From NCBI RefSeq assembly GCF_001467535.1, contig NZ_LNZC01000027.1:348090-412089 (forward strand): a DNA stretch of 64,000 nucleotides. Reading direction: 5' to 3'. Shown piece by piece: positions 55,264 to 64,000 of this stretch. The stretch is from Legionella worsleiensis (lineage in GTDB: Bacteria; Pseudomonadota; Gammaproteobacteria; Legionellales; Legionellaceae). The position numbers and the translations under genes were made by a program. Within the stretch, counting starts at the first letter, position 1, and every line of letters starts with the position of its first letter. The notes under the pieces are model-generated. The model was not told where the DNA came from. It worked only from the letters and a program-made list of their open reading frames with translations, and did not search any database.

Positions 55264-56526
55264 TCATGCAAAATAATCAATTAAACCTTTAGGTGGTTGC
55301 CTTTTAATCTGAGTAACCAATGGCTCATTTTCTGATTGTTGCACTGATTCATCAGGAGCAGCAGCAAAGCCTTGTTCATTTTGCTCTGATTGTCGTGAAC
55401 TGTCATTCATACCTACAGTGACCTCAGACAAGTTTAGCCCTTGATCAGCCATTAACTCTCTCAACCTGGGTAATGCCTGATCAACGACATCTCGGGCATG
55501 GTAAGTGTGGCTGGTTATATTTACAGATGCTAAGTCTTTTATCACTTTAATATTAATTTCTAATGGACCCAGCTCTTCAGGATTAAGCTTAATCGTAGCA
55601 CTTTTGACTCCTTGCTGTCCCATCCAGACAATATGTTCTGAAAATTTATCAGCCCATTGGGCATTAGTTAAAGGTAGGGAAATGTCGAGCTGTTTGACTT
55701 TATCAGCAACAGATGCAAGGTTGGAAAAATGGGTATTTGTGAAATCTGGTTGAAGATTAGGTTGTTGGGAACTGTTAGACCCGGACTGCTCTGATTGAAG
55801 CGATTGTTCGTTAGCGTAAGGGTCTACAGCTAATGTGTTTTCTTTAGATGCAGCAAAATTACTTTTAAGATTGGTGTTAAAAGGTGCGCTCTGCTCTGTT
55901 GACAAAGAGTCTTCATCTAGTTGAGGAGCTGCATCTTCATCGCCATTAACAGCACTTGAGTTATTAAGGTAATTGATGTTGGGCTGGTTGAGACGATTAC
56001 TATCAGAACCCAAAACAGACAGCTCTGCACCCTTGCTATCGCCAGTCAGAAGGGTTTTCAAATCGCTGGACGGAGCTAAGGGCGGGCTAAACTGGTCATA
56101 TTCAATCCAGTTAAGAACAACATTTGTATTTAAATTTTCTTCTTGAGAAGACGATAATTTGTCAGTATCAGTCAAAATATCGCCTTGTGAGAGAGCTTCT
56201 TTATCATCAGTTATCAAGTCATCAACATTACTTGCCAGATTGGGATTAATCCCATCAACTTGGCTTTCGTTTAATTGTTCGGTACTAAGATCAGTATTAC
56301 TGGGGAGATTTTCCTCAGGGAGTACATCTTGTTTGGTGACATCATTAGAAAGGATTTGCGCAAAGAGCAAAACAAAAGCCCCAGGATCCACAGATGGATC
56401 ATTGACCTCATCATCAAGACTTGCCTTAGTTTCAAGAGAATCCAGAGATTTCGTCTGATCCTGGCCTGTTCCGCTTCCCTCTGATAACTTAAACGAATTA
56501 AGAATAAGATTATTCAAATCCATCAT
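55264..56526 (-). CDS. fliK: Flagellar hook-length control protein FliK
   Basis: 420 residues; AAGGAG seven bases before the first ATG. The long N-terminal two-thirds is Ser/Asn/Asp-rich and low in structure, as usual in FliK. The C-terminal domain (about 285-385) has the conserved MGQQGVKSATIKLNPEELGP and LEINIKVIKDLASVNITS segments. It measures the hook and switches export specificity of the flagellar type III apparatus. It stands apart from other flagellar genes here. Confidence 0.88.
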   Translation of the reverse strand: MMDLNNLILNSFKLSEGSGTGQDQTKSLDSLETKASLDDEVNDPSVDPGAFVLLFAQILSNDVTKQDVLPEENLPSNTDLSTEQLNESQVDGINPNLASNVDDLITDDKEALSQGDILTDTDKLSSSQEENLNTNVVLNWIEYDQFSPPLAPSSDLKTLLTGDSKGAELSVLGSDSNRLNQPNINYLNNSSAVNGDEDAAPQLDEDSLSTEQSAPFNTNLKSNFAASKENTLAVDPYANEQSLQSEQSGSNSSQQPNLQPDFTNTHFSNLASVADKVKQLDISLPLTNAQWADKFSEHIVWMGQQGVKSATIKLNPEELGPLEINIKVIKDLASVNITSHTYHARDVVDQALPRLRELMADQGLNLSEVTVGMNDSSRQSEQNEQGFAAAPDESVQQSENEPLVTQIKRQPPKGLIDYFA

Positions 56527-56710
56527 CTGATGACTCCTTGTTTAATGTTCACATGTGATGCAATATCCATACCAAATGCAAACATTACGCAAAAATAATC
56601 AAGGTTGTGTTAAGTAATATTTCCTTGATGTAAAACTCGGATCTAATCCCTACTGTCCAGGAACGACTCATGTTAGCCTTCATCAAAGTATAGACCATGA
56701 GAAAGAAATT

Positions 56711-57334
56711 ATGAATGGAATTTTATTTTCGCCAGCGCCAACCCCTAAAGAAATAGACAAAAAGGTCAAAAAAGTACTTAAATTAATCGAAAACATTGAA
56801 GCCAACGAAAGAGAATCCTTTCTTTCGCTTTTAAATGGCCGAATTGAGGATTTTAAAAAAGATATTATAAATGAAGGACTTAATGTTTACGAAAAAGAAC
56901 AAGTAGTGCTTCAATACGACCGATTTGTCAGAACATTATCAAGTTGTATGGAATTTCCTGACAGAGCGTCAAATGCCATTAATTTTTATCATCGATTTAG
57001 ATATCACCCTGTCGGAGTTAACGATCTCATTAAACCTGACCCCATTATAAAAAACACGCTTTATGCCACCTTGGGAATTGGAATTACTTTACTGGCGACA
57101 GCCATTCCCGCTTTTTTCTTCAATCCAGCCCTAGGCGGAATTATAACGTGTATTGCGATTACTCTGCTGTTGCCAACTTGCTTCTATCTGATGACTCCAG
57201 ATTCTCCTGATACAAGCAAAAAGAAAGCCGAAGAAAAAATTATCTTGCAAAAGGCAGCGCAACTCATCAAGCCGACGCTGGATTTTACCAACCTAGATGA
57301 ACATCCATTGTCATCATCAATCTTTGCTTTATAA
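56711..57334 (+). CDS. Unknown protein with a membrane hairpin
   Basis: 207 residues. The N-terminal 110 residues are polar and helical (EIDKKVKKVLKLIENIEANE). Two adjacent hydrophobic helices (LYATLGIGITLLATAIPAFF, GGIITCIAITLLLPTCFYL) follow at about 117-160, then a charged tail. This plan is common in small Legionella effectors, but no function is recognised. It diverges from fliK. Confidence 0.6.
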   Translation: MNGILFSPAPTPKEIDKKVKKVLKLIENIEANERESFLSLLNGRIEDFKKDIINEGLNVYEKEQVVLQYDRFVRTLSSCMEFPDRASNAINFYHRFRYHPVGVNDLIKPDPIIKNTLYATLGIGITLLATAIPAFFFNPALGGIITCIAITLLLPTCFYLMTPDSPDTSKKKAEEKIILQKAAQLIKPTLDFTNLDEHPLSSSIFAL

Positions 57335-57492
57335 GCATTTAACCTAATCTCCTGGCTTAGTTGACTCTGTACTGTTCGTAAAGACTATTTATTTATCAAC
57401 ATGCAAAAATAGATTAAGCCAAGTTTAAAAGACCTCATGAAAAATTTCTAAAATTAAGCTATTATTATTTTTTTGATTTTGGGAGTTCTTCT

Positions 57493-60171
57493 ATGAAAGT
57501 AGGTCATGACAGTCTGTCAACCAAAAGTGAATTAACTGTTGACGGTAAAACCTATCATTATTACAGCTTGAAAGAAGCTGAAGGTAAACACTTCAAGGGG
57601 ATTAGCAAATTACCTTATTCTCTTAAAGTCCTCTTTGAAAATTTATTACGATTTGAAGACGCAAATACAGTCACAACAAAAGACATCAAAGCAATAGCTG
57701 ACTGGTTAGAAACCAAAACATCCCAACATGAAATTGCATTCAGGCCAGCACGAGTACTGATGCAAGATTTTACTGGAGTTCCAGCGGTTGTTGACTTGGC
57801 CGCAATGCGAGACGCCATAGTCAAAATGGGCGGAAATGCTGATAAGATTTCACCTTTATCACCTGTTGATTTGGTCATAGATCACTCCGTAATGGTGGAT
57901 AAATTTGGTACAAATGATGCTCTTACGATTAATACCGAAATTGAAATGGAACGAAATAACGAGCGATATGAGTTTCTTCGCTGGGGACAAAAAGCATTTT
58001 CCAATTTTCAGGTCGTTCCACCAGGAACAGGAATTTGCCATCAGGTCAATCTTGAGTACCTTGGTAAGACTGTATGGAGCAGTCAAAGCGAGGGGCAGCT
58101 ATACGCCTATCCAGATACTCTGGTAGGTACCGATTCTCATACAACCATGATTAATGGTCTTGGCGTTCTCGGCTGGGGGGTCGGTGGGATAGAAGCCGAA
58201 GCAGCCATGCTAGGCCAACCGGTATCCATGCTGATACCTGAAGTCATTGGCTTCAAATTATCTGGAAAATTAAAAGAAGGCATTACCGCTACAGACTTGG
58301 TGTTGACCGTAACCCAAATGCTCCGAAAAAAAGGAGTTGTAGGTAAGTTTGTTGAGTTTTATGGCCCAGGATTAAGCGATTTACCTCTTGCTGACCGAGC
58401 CACCATCTCTAATATGGCACCAGAGTATGGCGCAACCTGTGGATTCTTCCCTGTAGATAAAGAAACCATTCGCTATCTTGAATTGACCGGACGCGATCAA
58501 CACACTATCGCATTAGTCGAAGCTTATGCCAAAGCACAAGGTATGTGGTATGAAAAAGACAGCGAAGATCCTGTATTTACCGATACTTTGCATTTAGATC
58601 TGAATACCGTTGAGCCTTCACTGGCAGGCCCCAAAAGACCTCAGGATAAAGTGAATCTGAGCACCTTACCCCTTGAATTCAACCAATTTTTGCAGGAAGC
58701 AGGTAAAGAATCAGAACGTAATACTGAATTCGCAGTAAAAAATAAAGATTTTAAAATGAAACACGGTAACGTAGTGATTGCTGCAATTACCAGCTGTACC
58801 AACACATCAAACCCAAGCGTCCTTATGGCAGCAGGACTCGTTGCCAAAAAAGCAATTGAAAAAGGCTTACAACGTAAGCCCTGGGTTAAATCTTCTTTAG
58901 CCCCAGGTTCCAAAGTTGTAACCGATTATTTGCAACAGGCAGGATTACAATCCTATCTTGATCAGCTGGGCTTTAACCTTGTGGGCTATGGTTGCACTAC
59001 CTGTATAGGTAACTCAGGACCTCTGCCGGACGCCATTGCTCAAAGTATTACAGAACACGATTTGGTAGTATCAGCTGTTTTATCAGGAAATCGAAATTTT
59101 GAAGGACGTGTTCATCCTCAAGTACGTGCAAACTGGCTAGCATCTCCTCCACTGGTTGTTGCTTATGCTTTATGTGGTTCAACTACCCTCGATTTAAGCA
59201 AAGAGCCCTTGGGAACAGATACTCAAGGCAATGCCGTTTTCCTTAAAGACATTTGGCCAAGCAACGCTGAAATTGCCCATGAAGTTGCGAAAGTTACTGG
59301 AGCAATGTTCCGTAAAGAATATGCTGAAGTATTTCTGGGCGATAGCCATTGGCAAGCCATCAAAACCAGTACAGGAAAAACCTACGAATGGAACCCCAAC
59401 TCGACTTACATTCAGCATCCTCCCTTCTTTGAGCATCTGAAAGCAAAACCTGATGCAATAAAACCCATAAAACAGGCATACATTCTTGCCTTGTTCGGTG
59501 ACTCCATTACCACAGATCATATCTCGCCTGCAGGTTCGATCAAGGCAAGCTCCCCTGCCGGTCTGTATCTCAAATCCAAAGGAGTGGATGAAAAAGATTT
59601 CAACTCCTATGGTTCACGACGTGGAAACCATGAAGTGATGATGAGAGGTACATTTGCCAATATTCGCATTCGTAATGAAATGACACCGGGCCAGGAAGGT
59701 GGAATCACCCGATATATTCCCACCGGTGATATCATGCCTATTTACGATGCATCCATGCTTTACCAAGCCGAGCACCACGATTTGGTCGTTATTGCAGGAA
59801 AAGAATATGGAACAGGTTCATCAAGAGACTGGGCAGCAAAAGGAACCAACCTCTTGGGTGTTAAGGCTGTGATTACCGAGAGTTTTGAACGTATTCACCG
59901 CTCTAATTTGATTGGTATGGGTGTTCTGCCACTACAGTTTATTGACGGTATGACACGTAAAACACTGGAATTAGAAGGCAGCGAGAGAATCAGTATAGAC
60001 ACCTCTGACGCTCTTACTCCAGGAGCAAAAGTATCCGTTACCATTGAACGCAATGATGGCCGTGTCGAGCATATTAAAGTTCTATGCAGAATAGATACCG
60101 CAGATGAACTGCAGTACTACAAAAACGGTGGTATTCTTCAATACGTATTAAGAAATCTTTGTTCCAAGTAG
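57493..60171 (+). CDS. acnA: Aconitate hydratase
   Basis: 892 residues, AcnA/IRP-type. The 4Fe-4S ligands are Cys435 in TSCTNTSNP, Cys501 and Cys504 in [29 protein letters not shown] and [19 protein letters not shown] are further family marks. It converts citrate to isocitrate in the TCA cycle. GGGAG sits seven bases before the ATG. Confidence 0.98.
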   Translation: MKVGHDSLSTKSELTVDGKTYHYYSLKEAEGKHFKGISKLPYSLKVLFENLLRFEDANTVTTKDIKAIADWLETKTSQHEIAFRPARVLMQDFTGVPAVVDLAAMRDAIVKMGGNADKISPLSPVDLVIDHSVMVDKFGTNDALTINTEIEMERNNERYEFLRWGQKAFSNFQVVPPGTGICHQVNLEYLGKTVWSSQSEGQLYAYPDTLVGTDSHTTMINGLGVLGWGVGGIEAEAAMLGQPVSMLIPEVIGFKLSGKLKEGITATDLVLTVTQMLRKKGVVGKFVEFYGPGLSDLPLADRATISNMAPEYGATCGFFPVDKETIRYLELTGRDQHTIALVEAYAKAQGMWYEKDSEDPVFTDTLHLDLNTVEPSLAGPKRPQDKVNLSTLPLEFNQFLQEAGKESERNTEFAVKNKDFKMKHGNVVIAAITSCTNTSNPSVLMAAGLVAKKAIEKGLQRKPWVKSSLAPGSKVVTDYLQQAGLQSYLDQLGFNLVGYGCTTCIGNSGPLPDAIAQSITEHDLVVSAVLSGNRNFEGRVHPQVRANWLASPPLVVAYALCGSTTLDLSKEPLGTDTQGNAVFLKDIWPSNAEIAHEVAKVTGAMFRKEYAEVFLGDSHWQAIKTSTGKTYEWNPNSTYIQHPPFFEHLKAKPDAIKPIKQAYILALFGDSITTDHISPAGSIKASSPAGLYLKSKGVDEKDFNSYGSRRGNHEVMMRGTFANIRIRNEMTPGQEGGITRYIPTGDIMPIYDASMLYQAEHHDLVVIAGKEYGTGSSRDWAAKGTNLLGVKAVITESFERIHRSNLIGMGVLPLQFIDGMTRKTLELEGSERISIDTSDALTPGAKVSVTIERNDGRVEHIKVLCRIDTADELQYYKNGGILQYVLRNLCSK

Positions 60172-60185
60172 TTCCCCTCCTAAAT

Positions 60186-60218
60186 GAGATGATGGTCTGA
60201 TAAGCTTACCATCATCTC
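60186..60218 (+). terminator. Hairpin after acnA
   Basis: GAGATGATGGT and ACCATCATCTC pair over 11 bases with an 11-base loop, 14 bases after the acnA stop. No U tract follows, so it may act as a 3'-end stabiliser. Confidence 0.5.
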
Positions 60219-60239
60219 GATCGAAAGCTGTATTAGAGT

Positions 60240-60516
60240 GTCGGACAAAGCGTCCGACCTACACTCACCAGTTACTTGCAGAAACGGATGAGTCTCTATA
60301 TGTAGCCTGTATTAGACAAAGTCGTAATACACGGTCTATCCCCTTTGGGTAATGCTCCCTTTTTTTCATTTTAATTTGATATACACATCATCGTCCAAAT
60401 TAGGGCATGTTTTTTCGTCGGACAATATCGTAGAGATGATTCACCCGCTGCCACCTGATTTTTTATATCAACTCGATGAGATAGGCAATCTGACCACCTG
60501 TATTAATACAGGCTAC
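60240..60516. repeat. Cluster of REP-like palindromes in the acnA downstream gap
   Basis: The 584-base gap between acnA and the transporter holds GTCGGAC-aaagc-GTCCGAC (60240-60258), a 13-base inverted pair GTAGCCTGTATTA (60302-60314) and TAATACAGGCTAC (60504-60516), and the 16-base perfect palindrome CCTGTATTAATACAGG (60497-60512). No coding frame is convincing. The last 240 bases are AT-rich and should contain the transporter promoter. Confidence 0.6.
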
Positions 60517-60755
60517 CTTTGCTAACTTATTTTCATGACAGCTGATGAGTGTTTTAGTTACTTTTTTTTTCATTTATAGAGAAACGAACAGACAACTCAT
60601 TGTTTTTTTTTGCATAAAATGATACATTCAACGGTTCACTATTTATGCTGAATCCAGGTGCATGGACATTATTTATTTTAAGCAATTAAACTCTCTTCAT
60701 ATCAGTTATCCGCACTGCAGTTTGCCTTATTACCGCACCCATTAAGGATCCTATT

Positions 60756-62132
60756 ATGAACCATTCAAAAAAAGTATTAAGCGTCTTTTCTTTGGTCATG
60801 ATTAATATAATTGCTGTGGACAGTTTAAGAACGCTCCCCATCAGCGCAAAGCTCGGTTTATCGCTTGTTTCCTATTATCTCGTAGCTGCGTTTGCCTTTT
60901 TTATCCCCGTTGCCCTTGTTGCTGCCGAGTTGGCAACAGCTTATCCCAATACTGGCGGCATTTATGTTTGGGTTAGGGAAGCGTTCGGGAGACGAGCCGG
61001 TTTTATAACCATCTGGTTACAGTGGATATACAATGTGGTCTGGTATCCAACCATGCTGGCTTTTATTGCAGCAACATTATCCTATCTCATCGCACCTCAT
61101 TTGGCTAACAACAAATTCTATCTTTTAGGGACTGCCCTAAGCCTTTTTTGGCTGTTTACCCTGCTTAACTGTTTTGGAATGAAGTTATCAAGCATTGTAA
61201 GCATTATAGGAGCAACTATAGGTACAGTACTGCCCATGGTCGTCATTATACTTCTGGGTATGGTGTGGATGATACAAGGAAGACCCGTAGCAGTGAATTA
61301 CCCCTCATCGTGGCTTCCTGACTTTAGTTCATTTGGTAACATGTCTTTATTTTCAGCGGTATTGTTTGGTCTAATTGGCATGGAAATGTCAGCCGTTCAT
61401 GCTGAAGAAGTAAAAAATCCACAACGGGATTATCCCAGAGCCTTGTTTTACTCGACTATATTAATCATTTCAACCTTATCGCTAGGATCCTTGGCCATTG
61501 TAATCGTCGTACCTAATGATCATTTAAGTGTTGTATCAGGCCTGATTGATGCTTATTCAGTATTTTTTAAATCCTACAACATGACCTGGATGACTTCAGT
61601 TATTGCTATTCTCATTATATTAGGCGGATTAAGTGGCGTTTCGGCATGGATTATTGGCCCAACAAAAGGACTTCTGGTGTCTGCTCGAGACGGTTCCCTA
61701 CCGCCACGTTTTGCTCGAGTTAATCGCTTTGGTGCTCCAGTTACGATTTTGGTTACCCAAGGGCTTATTTTTTCGGTATTAAGCAGTATTTTTATCTTAC
61801 TTGATTCAATCAATGCAGCGTACTGGATACTCAGTGATTTAAGTGCGCAAATGGCATTACTGGTTTACATCATCATGTTTGCGGCAGCGCTTAAACTTAG
61901 ATACTCCAGACCCGATCATCCCAGAGGTTATACTATTCCTGGAGGTAATGTCGTCATGTGGCTGGTCTGCGGAACAGGCATAATTTGCTGCATTCTTGCC
62001 ATGATAGTTGGATTTATCCCACCCTCACAAATACCTATAGGTAATGTGTATTTCTTTGAAGCATTTCTGATTGGCGGATTGATTTTATTCGTCCTCTTGC
62101 CTTGGTTACTTGCAAAAAGAGATGATGATTAA
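60756..62132 (+). CDS. APC-family amino-acid antiporter (GadC-like branch)
   Basis: 458 residues, about 12 helices; AAGGA nine bases before the ATG. Family marks: VDSLRTLPISAKLG, YPNTGGIYVWVREAFG, GMEMSAVHAEEVKNPQRDYPRAL and GPTKGLLVSARDGSLP. It is a paralogue of the permease at 35900-37228 but keeps more of the canonical motifs. Likely substrate: an amino acid exchanged for another, possibly in acid or nutrient stress; not determinable here. Confidence 0.9.
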   Translation: MNHSKKVLSVFSLVMINIIAVDSLRTLPISAKLGLSLVSYYLVAAFAFFIPVALVAAELATAYPNTGGIYVWVREAFGRRAGFITIWLQWIYNVVWYPTMLAFIAATLSYLIAPHLANNKFYLLGTALSLFWLFTLLNCFGMKLSSIVSIIGATIGTVLPMVVIILLGMVWMIQGRPVAVNYPSSWLPDFSSFGNMSLFSAVLFGLIGMEMSAVHAEEVKNPQRDYPRALFYSTILIISTLSLGSLAIVIVVPNDHLSVVSGLIDAYSVFFKSYNMTWMTSVIAILIILGGLSGVSAWIIGPTKGLLVSARDGSLPPRFARVNRFGAPVTILVTQGLIFSVLSSIFILLDSINAAYWILSDLSAQMALLVYIIMFAAALKLRYSRPDHPRGYTIPGGNVVMWLVCGTGIICCILAMIVGFIPPSQIPIGNVYFFEAFLIGGLILFVLLPWLLAKRDDD

Positions 62133-62269
62133 TTGATTAAATAAGCTTGGGAAAAGGCTCGAAGAGCGGTATCCCGGTGGGATGCGTTCCTGAGTCAATA
62201 ACTCTATAAAATATTGTGTAATTTCATTCAAGCAAATCGGCTTGTTAAATAATTCCAGCAACATAGAAA

Positions 62270-62302
62270 CCCGAGATTCAGACCTTCGGGCTGAATCTCG
62301 GG
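62270..62302. repeat. 12-bp perfect inverted repeat between convergent genes
   Basis: CCCGAGATTCAG and CTGAATCTCGGG pair completely around a nine-base loop (ACCTTCGGG). It lies 137 bases after the transporter and 18 before the LRR gene end. There is no U tract on either side; probably a REP-like element that also ends transcripts. Confidence 0.55.
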
Positions 62303-62320
62303 CTACGATTGACTGAATAT

Positions 62321-63406
62321 TTATTGAGGAGATTTGCTTGATTTACTTTGAGGACGCTTGTCTTGAAGCGCTTTAACAAAGTCACTGACTGTATTTACTT
62401 CTTTTCCAACAAGACCATTACCCATGCCAGATTTAACAAATGATCTAAGTTCTTTACCCAAAGTACCATTTCTTAAGGTGGATAAGTGTTTTCCTAAATC
62501 ATCACCGTCTTTTCCTTCTAACGCTGATTTTAAAGCACTTACTGCAGCGCTTTTTTGACTAAAACTTTTTTGGCATGCAGAAAAAAAGTTGCCATAAAAA
62601 TATTCTTTTGTCTTTCCAGAAGAATCTTTCACCGCTGTTCTTTCAGAAAGGTAGCTGTCTAACAGACAAAAAATGTCGTATTTTTTTTTCAGTTTATCAT
62701 CACCATAGATTACTTTTATATGTGCTGGAATTGCTGCAAGAGCTAGAGCCAAATCGGCTTCTGATTTTCTGTCAAGACCATTAAAGCTTAAATCAAGTGT
62801 ATTGACACTAGCAGGAATTACTGCAAACACTTCAGCCAAATCAGCTCCTGATTTTTTCCCAAGGTTATTTATTCCTAAATTAAGTGTAGTGACATTCGCA
62901 GGTATTTTTACAAAAGCTGCAGCCAACTCATCTTTTGATTTAAAGCCAAAGTTATTTCCTTCCAATTTAAGTACAGTTACACTTCTGGGAATTGCTCCAA
63001 AAGCTTGAGCTAACTCGGCACCTGATTTAAGGTAAAAATCATTATGACTCAAATTAAGCTTGGTTACACTAGAAGGAATTGCTCCCAAAATTTGGGCTAA
63101 ATCCTTTCCTGATTTCTTACAAAGTAAATTCCCTCTCAAATCAAGCGTATTTACACTAGAAGGAATTACTGCAAAAACTCGAGCTAAATTAGCTTCTTTA
63201 AATATCCAAAGGGAATTCCAACTCAAACTAACATGAACGACACTCAAAGGTATTGCTGCAAAAGCAGCAATTAAATCGTCTACAGATCTAACGCTAAACC
63301 CCTGAGATCCTAAATCAAGATGAGTTACAGTTAAGGGAATTGTTGCAAAAACTTGAGCAAGCTCGGCTCCTGACTTTTTGTAAAGTTCTTCTGGACGATA
63401 ATACAT
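62321..63406 (-). CDS. Leucine-rich-repeat protein (LegL-type), candidate effector
   Basis: 361 residues. From about residue 8 to 235 there are about eight repeats of 29-30 residues, each like KSGADLAEVFAVIPASVNTL followed by DLSFNGL, which is the ribonuclease-inhibitor-type LRR found in Legionella LegL proteins. The C-terminal 120 residues are helical and polar (AVSALKSALEGKDGDDLGKH), ending in DKRPQSKSSKSPQ. There is no signal peptide. The LRR arc should bind a host protein. GAG lies five bases before the ATG. Confidence 0.82.
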   Translation of the reverse strand: MYYRPEELYKKSGAELAQVFATIPLTVTHLDLGSQGFSVRSVDDLIAAFAAIPLSVVHVSLSWNSLWIFKEANLARVFAVIPSSVNTLDLRGNLLCKKSGKDLAQILGAIPSSVTKLNLSHNDFYLKSGAELAQAFGAIPRSVTVLKLEGNNFGFKSKDELAAAFVKIPANVTTLNLGINNLGKKSGADLAEVFAVIPASVNTLDLSFNGLDRKSEADLALALAAIPAHIKVIYGDDKLKKKYDIFCLLDSYLSERTAVKDSSGKTKEYFYGNFFSACQKSFSQKSAAVSALKSALEGKDGDDLGKHLSTLRNGTLGKELRSFVKSGMGNGLVGKEVNTVSDFVKALQDKRPQSKSSKSPQ

Positions 63407-63690
63407 ATAATCTCAATTTTATTAAAAATCAAACTGTTTATTATTATACCATACAACATTAAACAGAATACGCTTAGTTTCAATTAAATAATTATCTCCA
63501 AAGATAGTCATCTATAAGAGATAAGGTGCTTTTAGGTTCCGCAATGGCACAGTTAGGAACTGTTGAGATCTTTCTACACCTTTGAGATAATGTAAACAGC
63601 CTAAGTAGTTGCTATCGTAACTGGTCTTTTACAACAAATTACTGGAAGGAGGCTCGCCTAGAGGTAATTCTCTCAGAGTTGAAAACGCTA

Positions 63691-64000
63691 TTATTTCGAA
63701 TAACCCTTATCTAAGGCCTGACGATCTTCTGCTAGTTTATAAGCATCGGCAATAATTTGCTCAAGGGCTTTGAGAGAAGACGTTTTTAAACCAAACAGGT
63801 GTGATGTAATCCCTTGTGAGGCGCATAATACCTGATATTCTGTAATCTCTTTACTCTCTTTTTTAAAAGAACGAACTGCTTCGTCGATTTCAGTGTTATT
63901 TTTTCCTTCTAATGATTTTTTGAAATTTTTTAAAATCTCTGTTTTTAATACATCACCTTTTTTCTCTTGATACTTCGGATATTTTTGTGCGTCAATTTTG
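63691..64000 (-). CDS. C-terminal end of an unknown protein (partial, 5' end outside window)
   Basis: The minus-strand frame is open from the right edge to a TAA at 63691-63693 and gives about 102 residues. They are Lys/Glu-rich and helical (LKNFKKSLEGKNNTEIDEAV, ALEQIIADAYKLAEDRQALD). The composition resembles the C-terminal part of the LRR protein next to it (short Ser/Lys helices with EGK motifs), so it may be a related effector. Family unknown. Confidence 0.6.
   Translation of the reverse strand, partial: KIDAQKYPKYQEKKGDVLKTEILKNFKKSLEGKNNTEIDEAVRSFKKESKEITEYQVLCASQGITSHLFGLKTSSLKALEQIIADAYKLAEDRQALDKGYSK

Overview
The window is AT-rich gamma-proteobacterial chromosome and reads as Legionella, either L. 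pneumophila or a close relative. The main support is gene order recalled from L. pneumophila: a coiled-coil gene in the LegC6 position next to rplI, the rpsF-rpsR-(membrane gene)-rplI operon, a CsrA paralogue in the CsrR position, a PAP2 phosphatase, a fatty-acid oxidation pair and a Lem11-position gene. Further support comes from many eukaryotic-like genes (ankyrin, leucine-rich repeat, RasGEF-like, TALE-like) scattered singly among housekeeping genes, as is usual for Dot/Icm effectors. Effector status is inferred throughout. These genes also differ from the L. pneumophila order I remember after the efflux pump, so the species is left open.

Layout. 1-2 kb: tail of a membrane protein, a small exported protein, a small membrane protein and a thioredoxin-fold protein. 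2.0-2.5 kb: a decayed GIY-YIG gene inside long inverted repeats. 2.5-7.5 kb: large coiled-coil protein, a patch of palindromic repeats, the ribosomal operon, its promoter and a 175-bp MITE. 7.7-17.5 kb: CsrA paralogue, PAP2 phosphatase, ankyrin protein, L,D-transpeptidase, beta-oxidation pair and a Lem11-position gene. 17.7-24.1 kb: tRNA-Ser, tRNA-Arg and an OMF-MFP-RND efflux operon. 24.3-26.0 kb: a protein with an array of about 33-residue TALE-like repeats, the most striking gene here. 26.2-32.1 kb: an Fe(II)/2-oxoglutarate oxygenase, an A-T-C NRPS and an MFS porter, probably a small-molecule locus. 32.2-41.5 kb: M4 metalloprotease, ATP-grasp ligase, DDAH with an APC permease, membrane proteins and a second MITE copy. 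41.6-50.7 kb: PbpC, a bacterial alpha-2-macroglobulin and a protein-glutaminase-like exported protein. 51.4-57.3 kb: a Cys-rich exported peptide with a His-rich partner gene, an SDR, a RasGEF-like protein downstream of FliK, and small unknown genes. 57.5-64 kb: aconitase, a second APC transporter, a leucine-rich-repeat protein and the tail of another gene.

Genes that may work together: fliK with the RasGEF-like gene (same strand, short gap); the two beta-oxidation genes (overlapping); DDAH with its permease (overlapping start and stop); the three efflux genes; the oxygenase with the NRPS and MFS porter; PbpC with alpha-2-macroglobulin (divergent, as envelope maintenance); and the Cys-rich peptide with its downstream partner, separated by an intrinsic terminator. 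No rRNA, CRISPR array, transposase or prophage was seen. Mobile DNA is limited to the two MITE copies, the GIY-YIG element and scattered REP-like palindromes.
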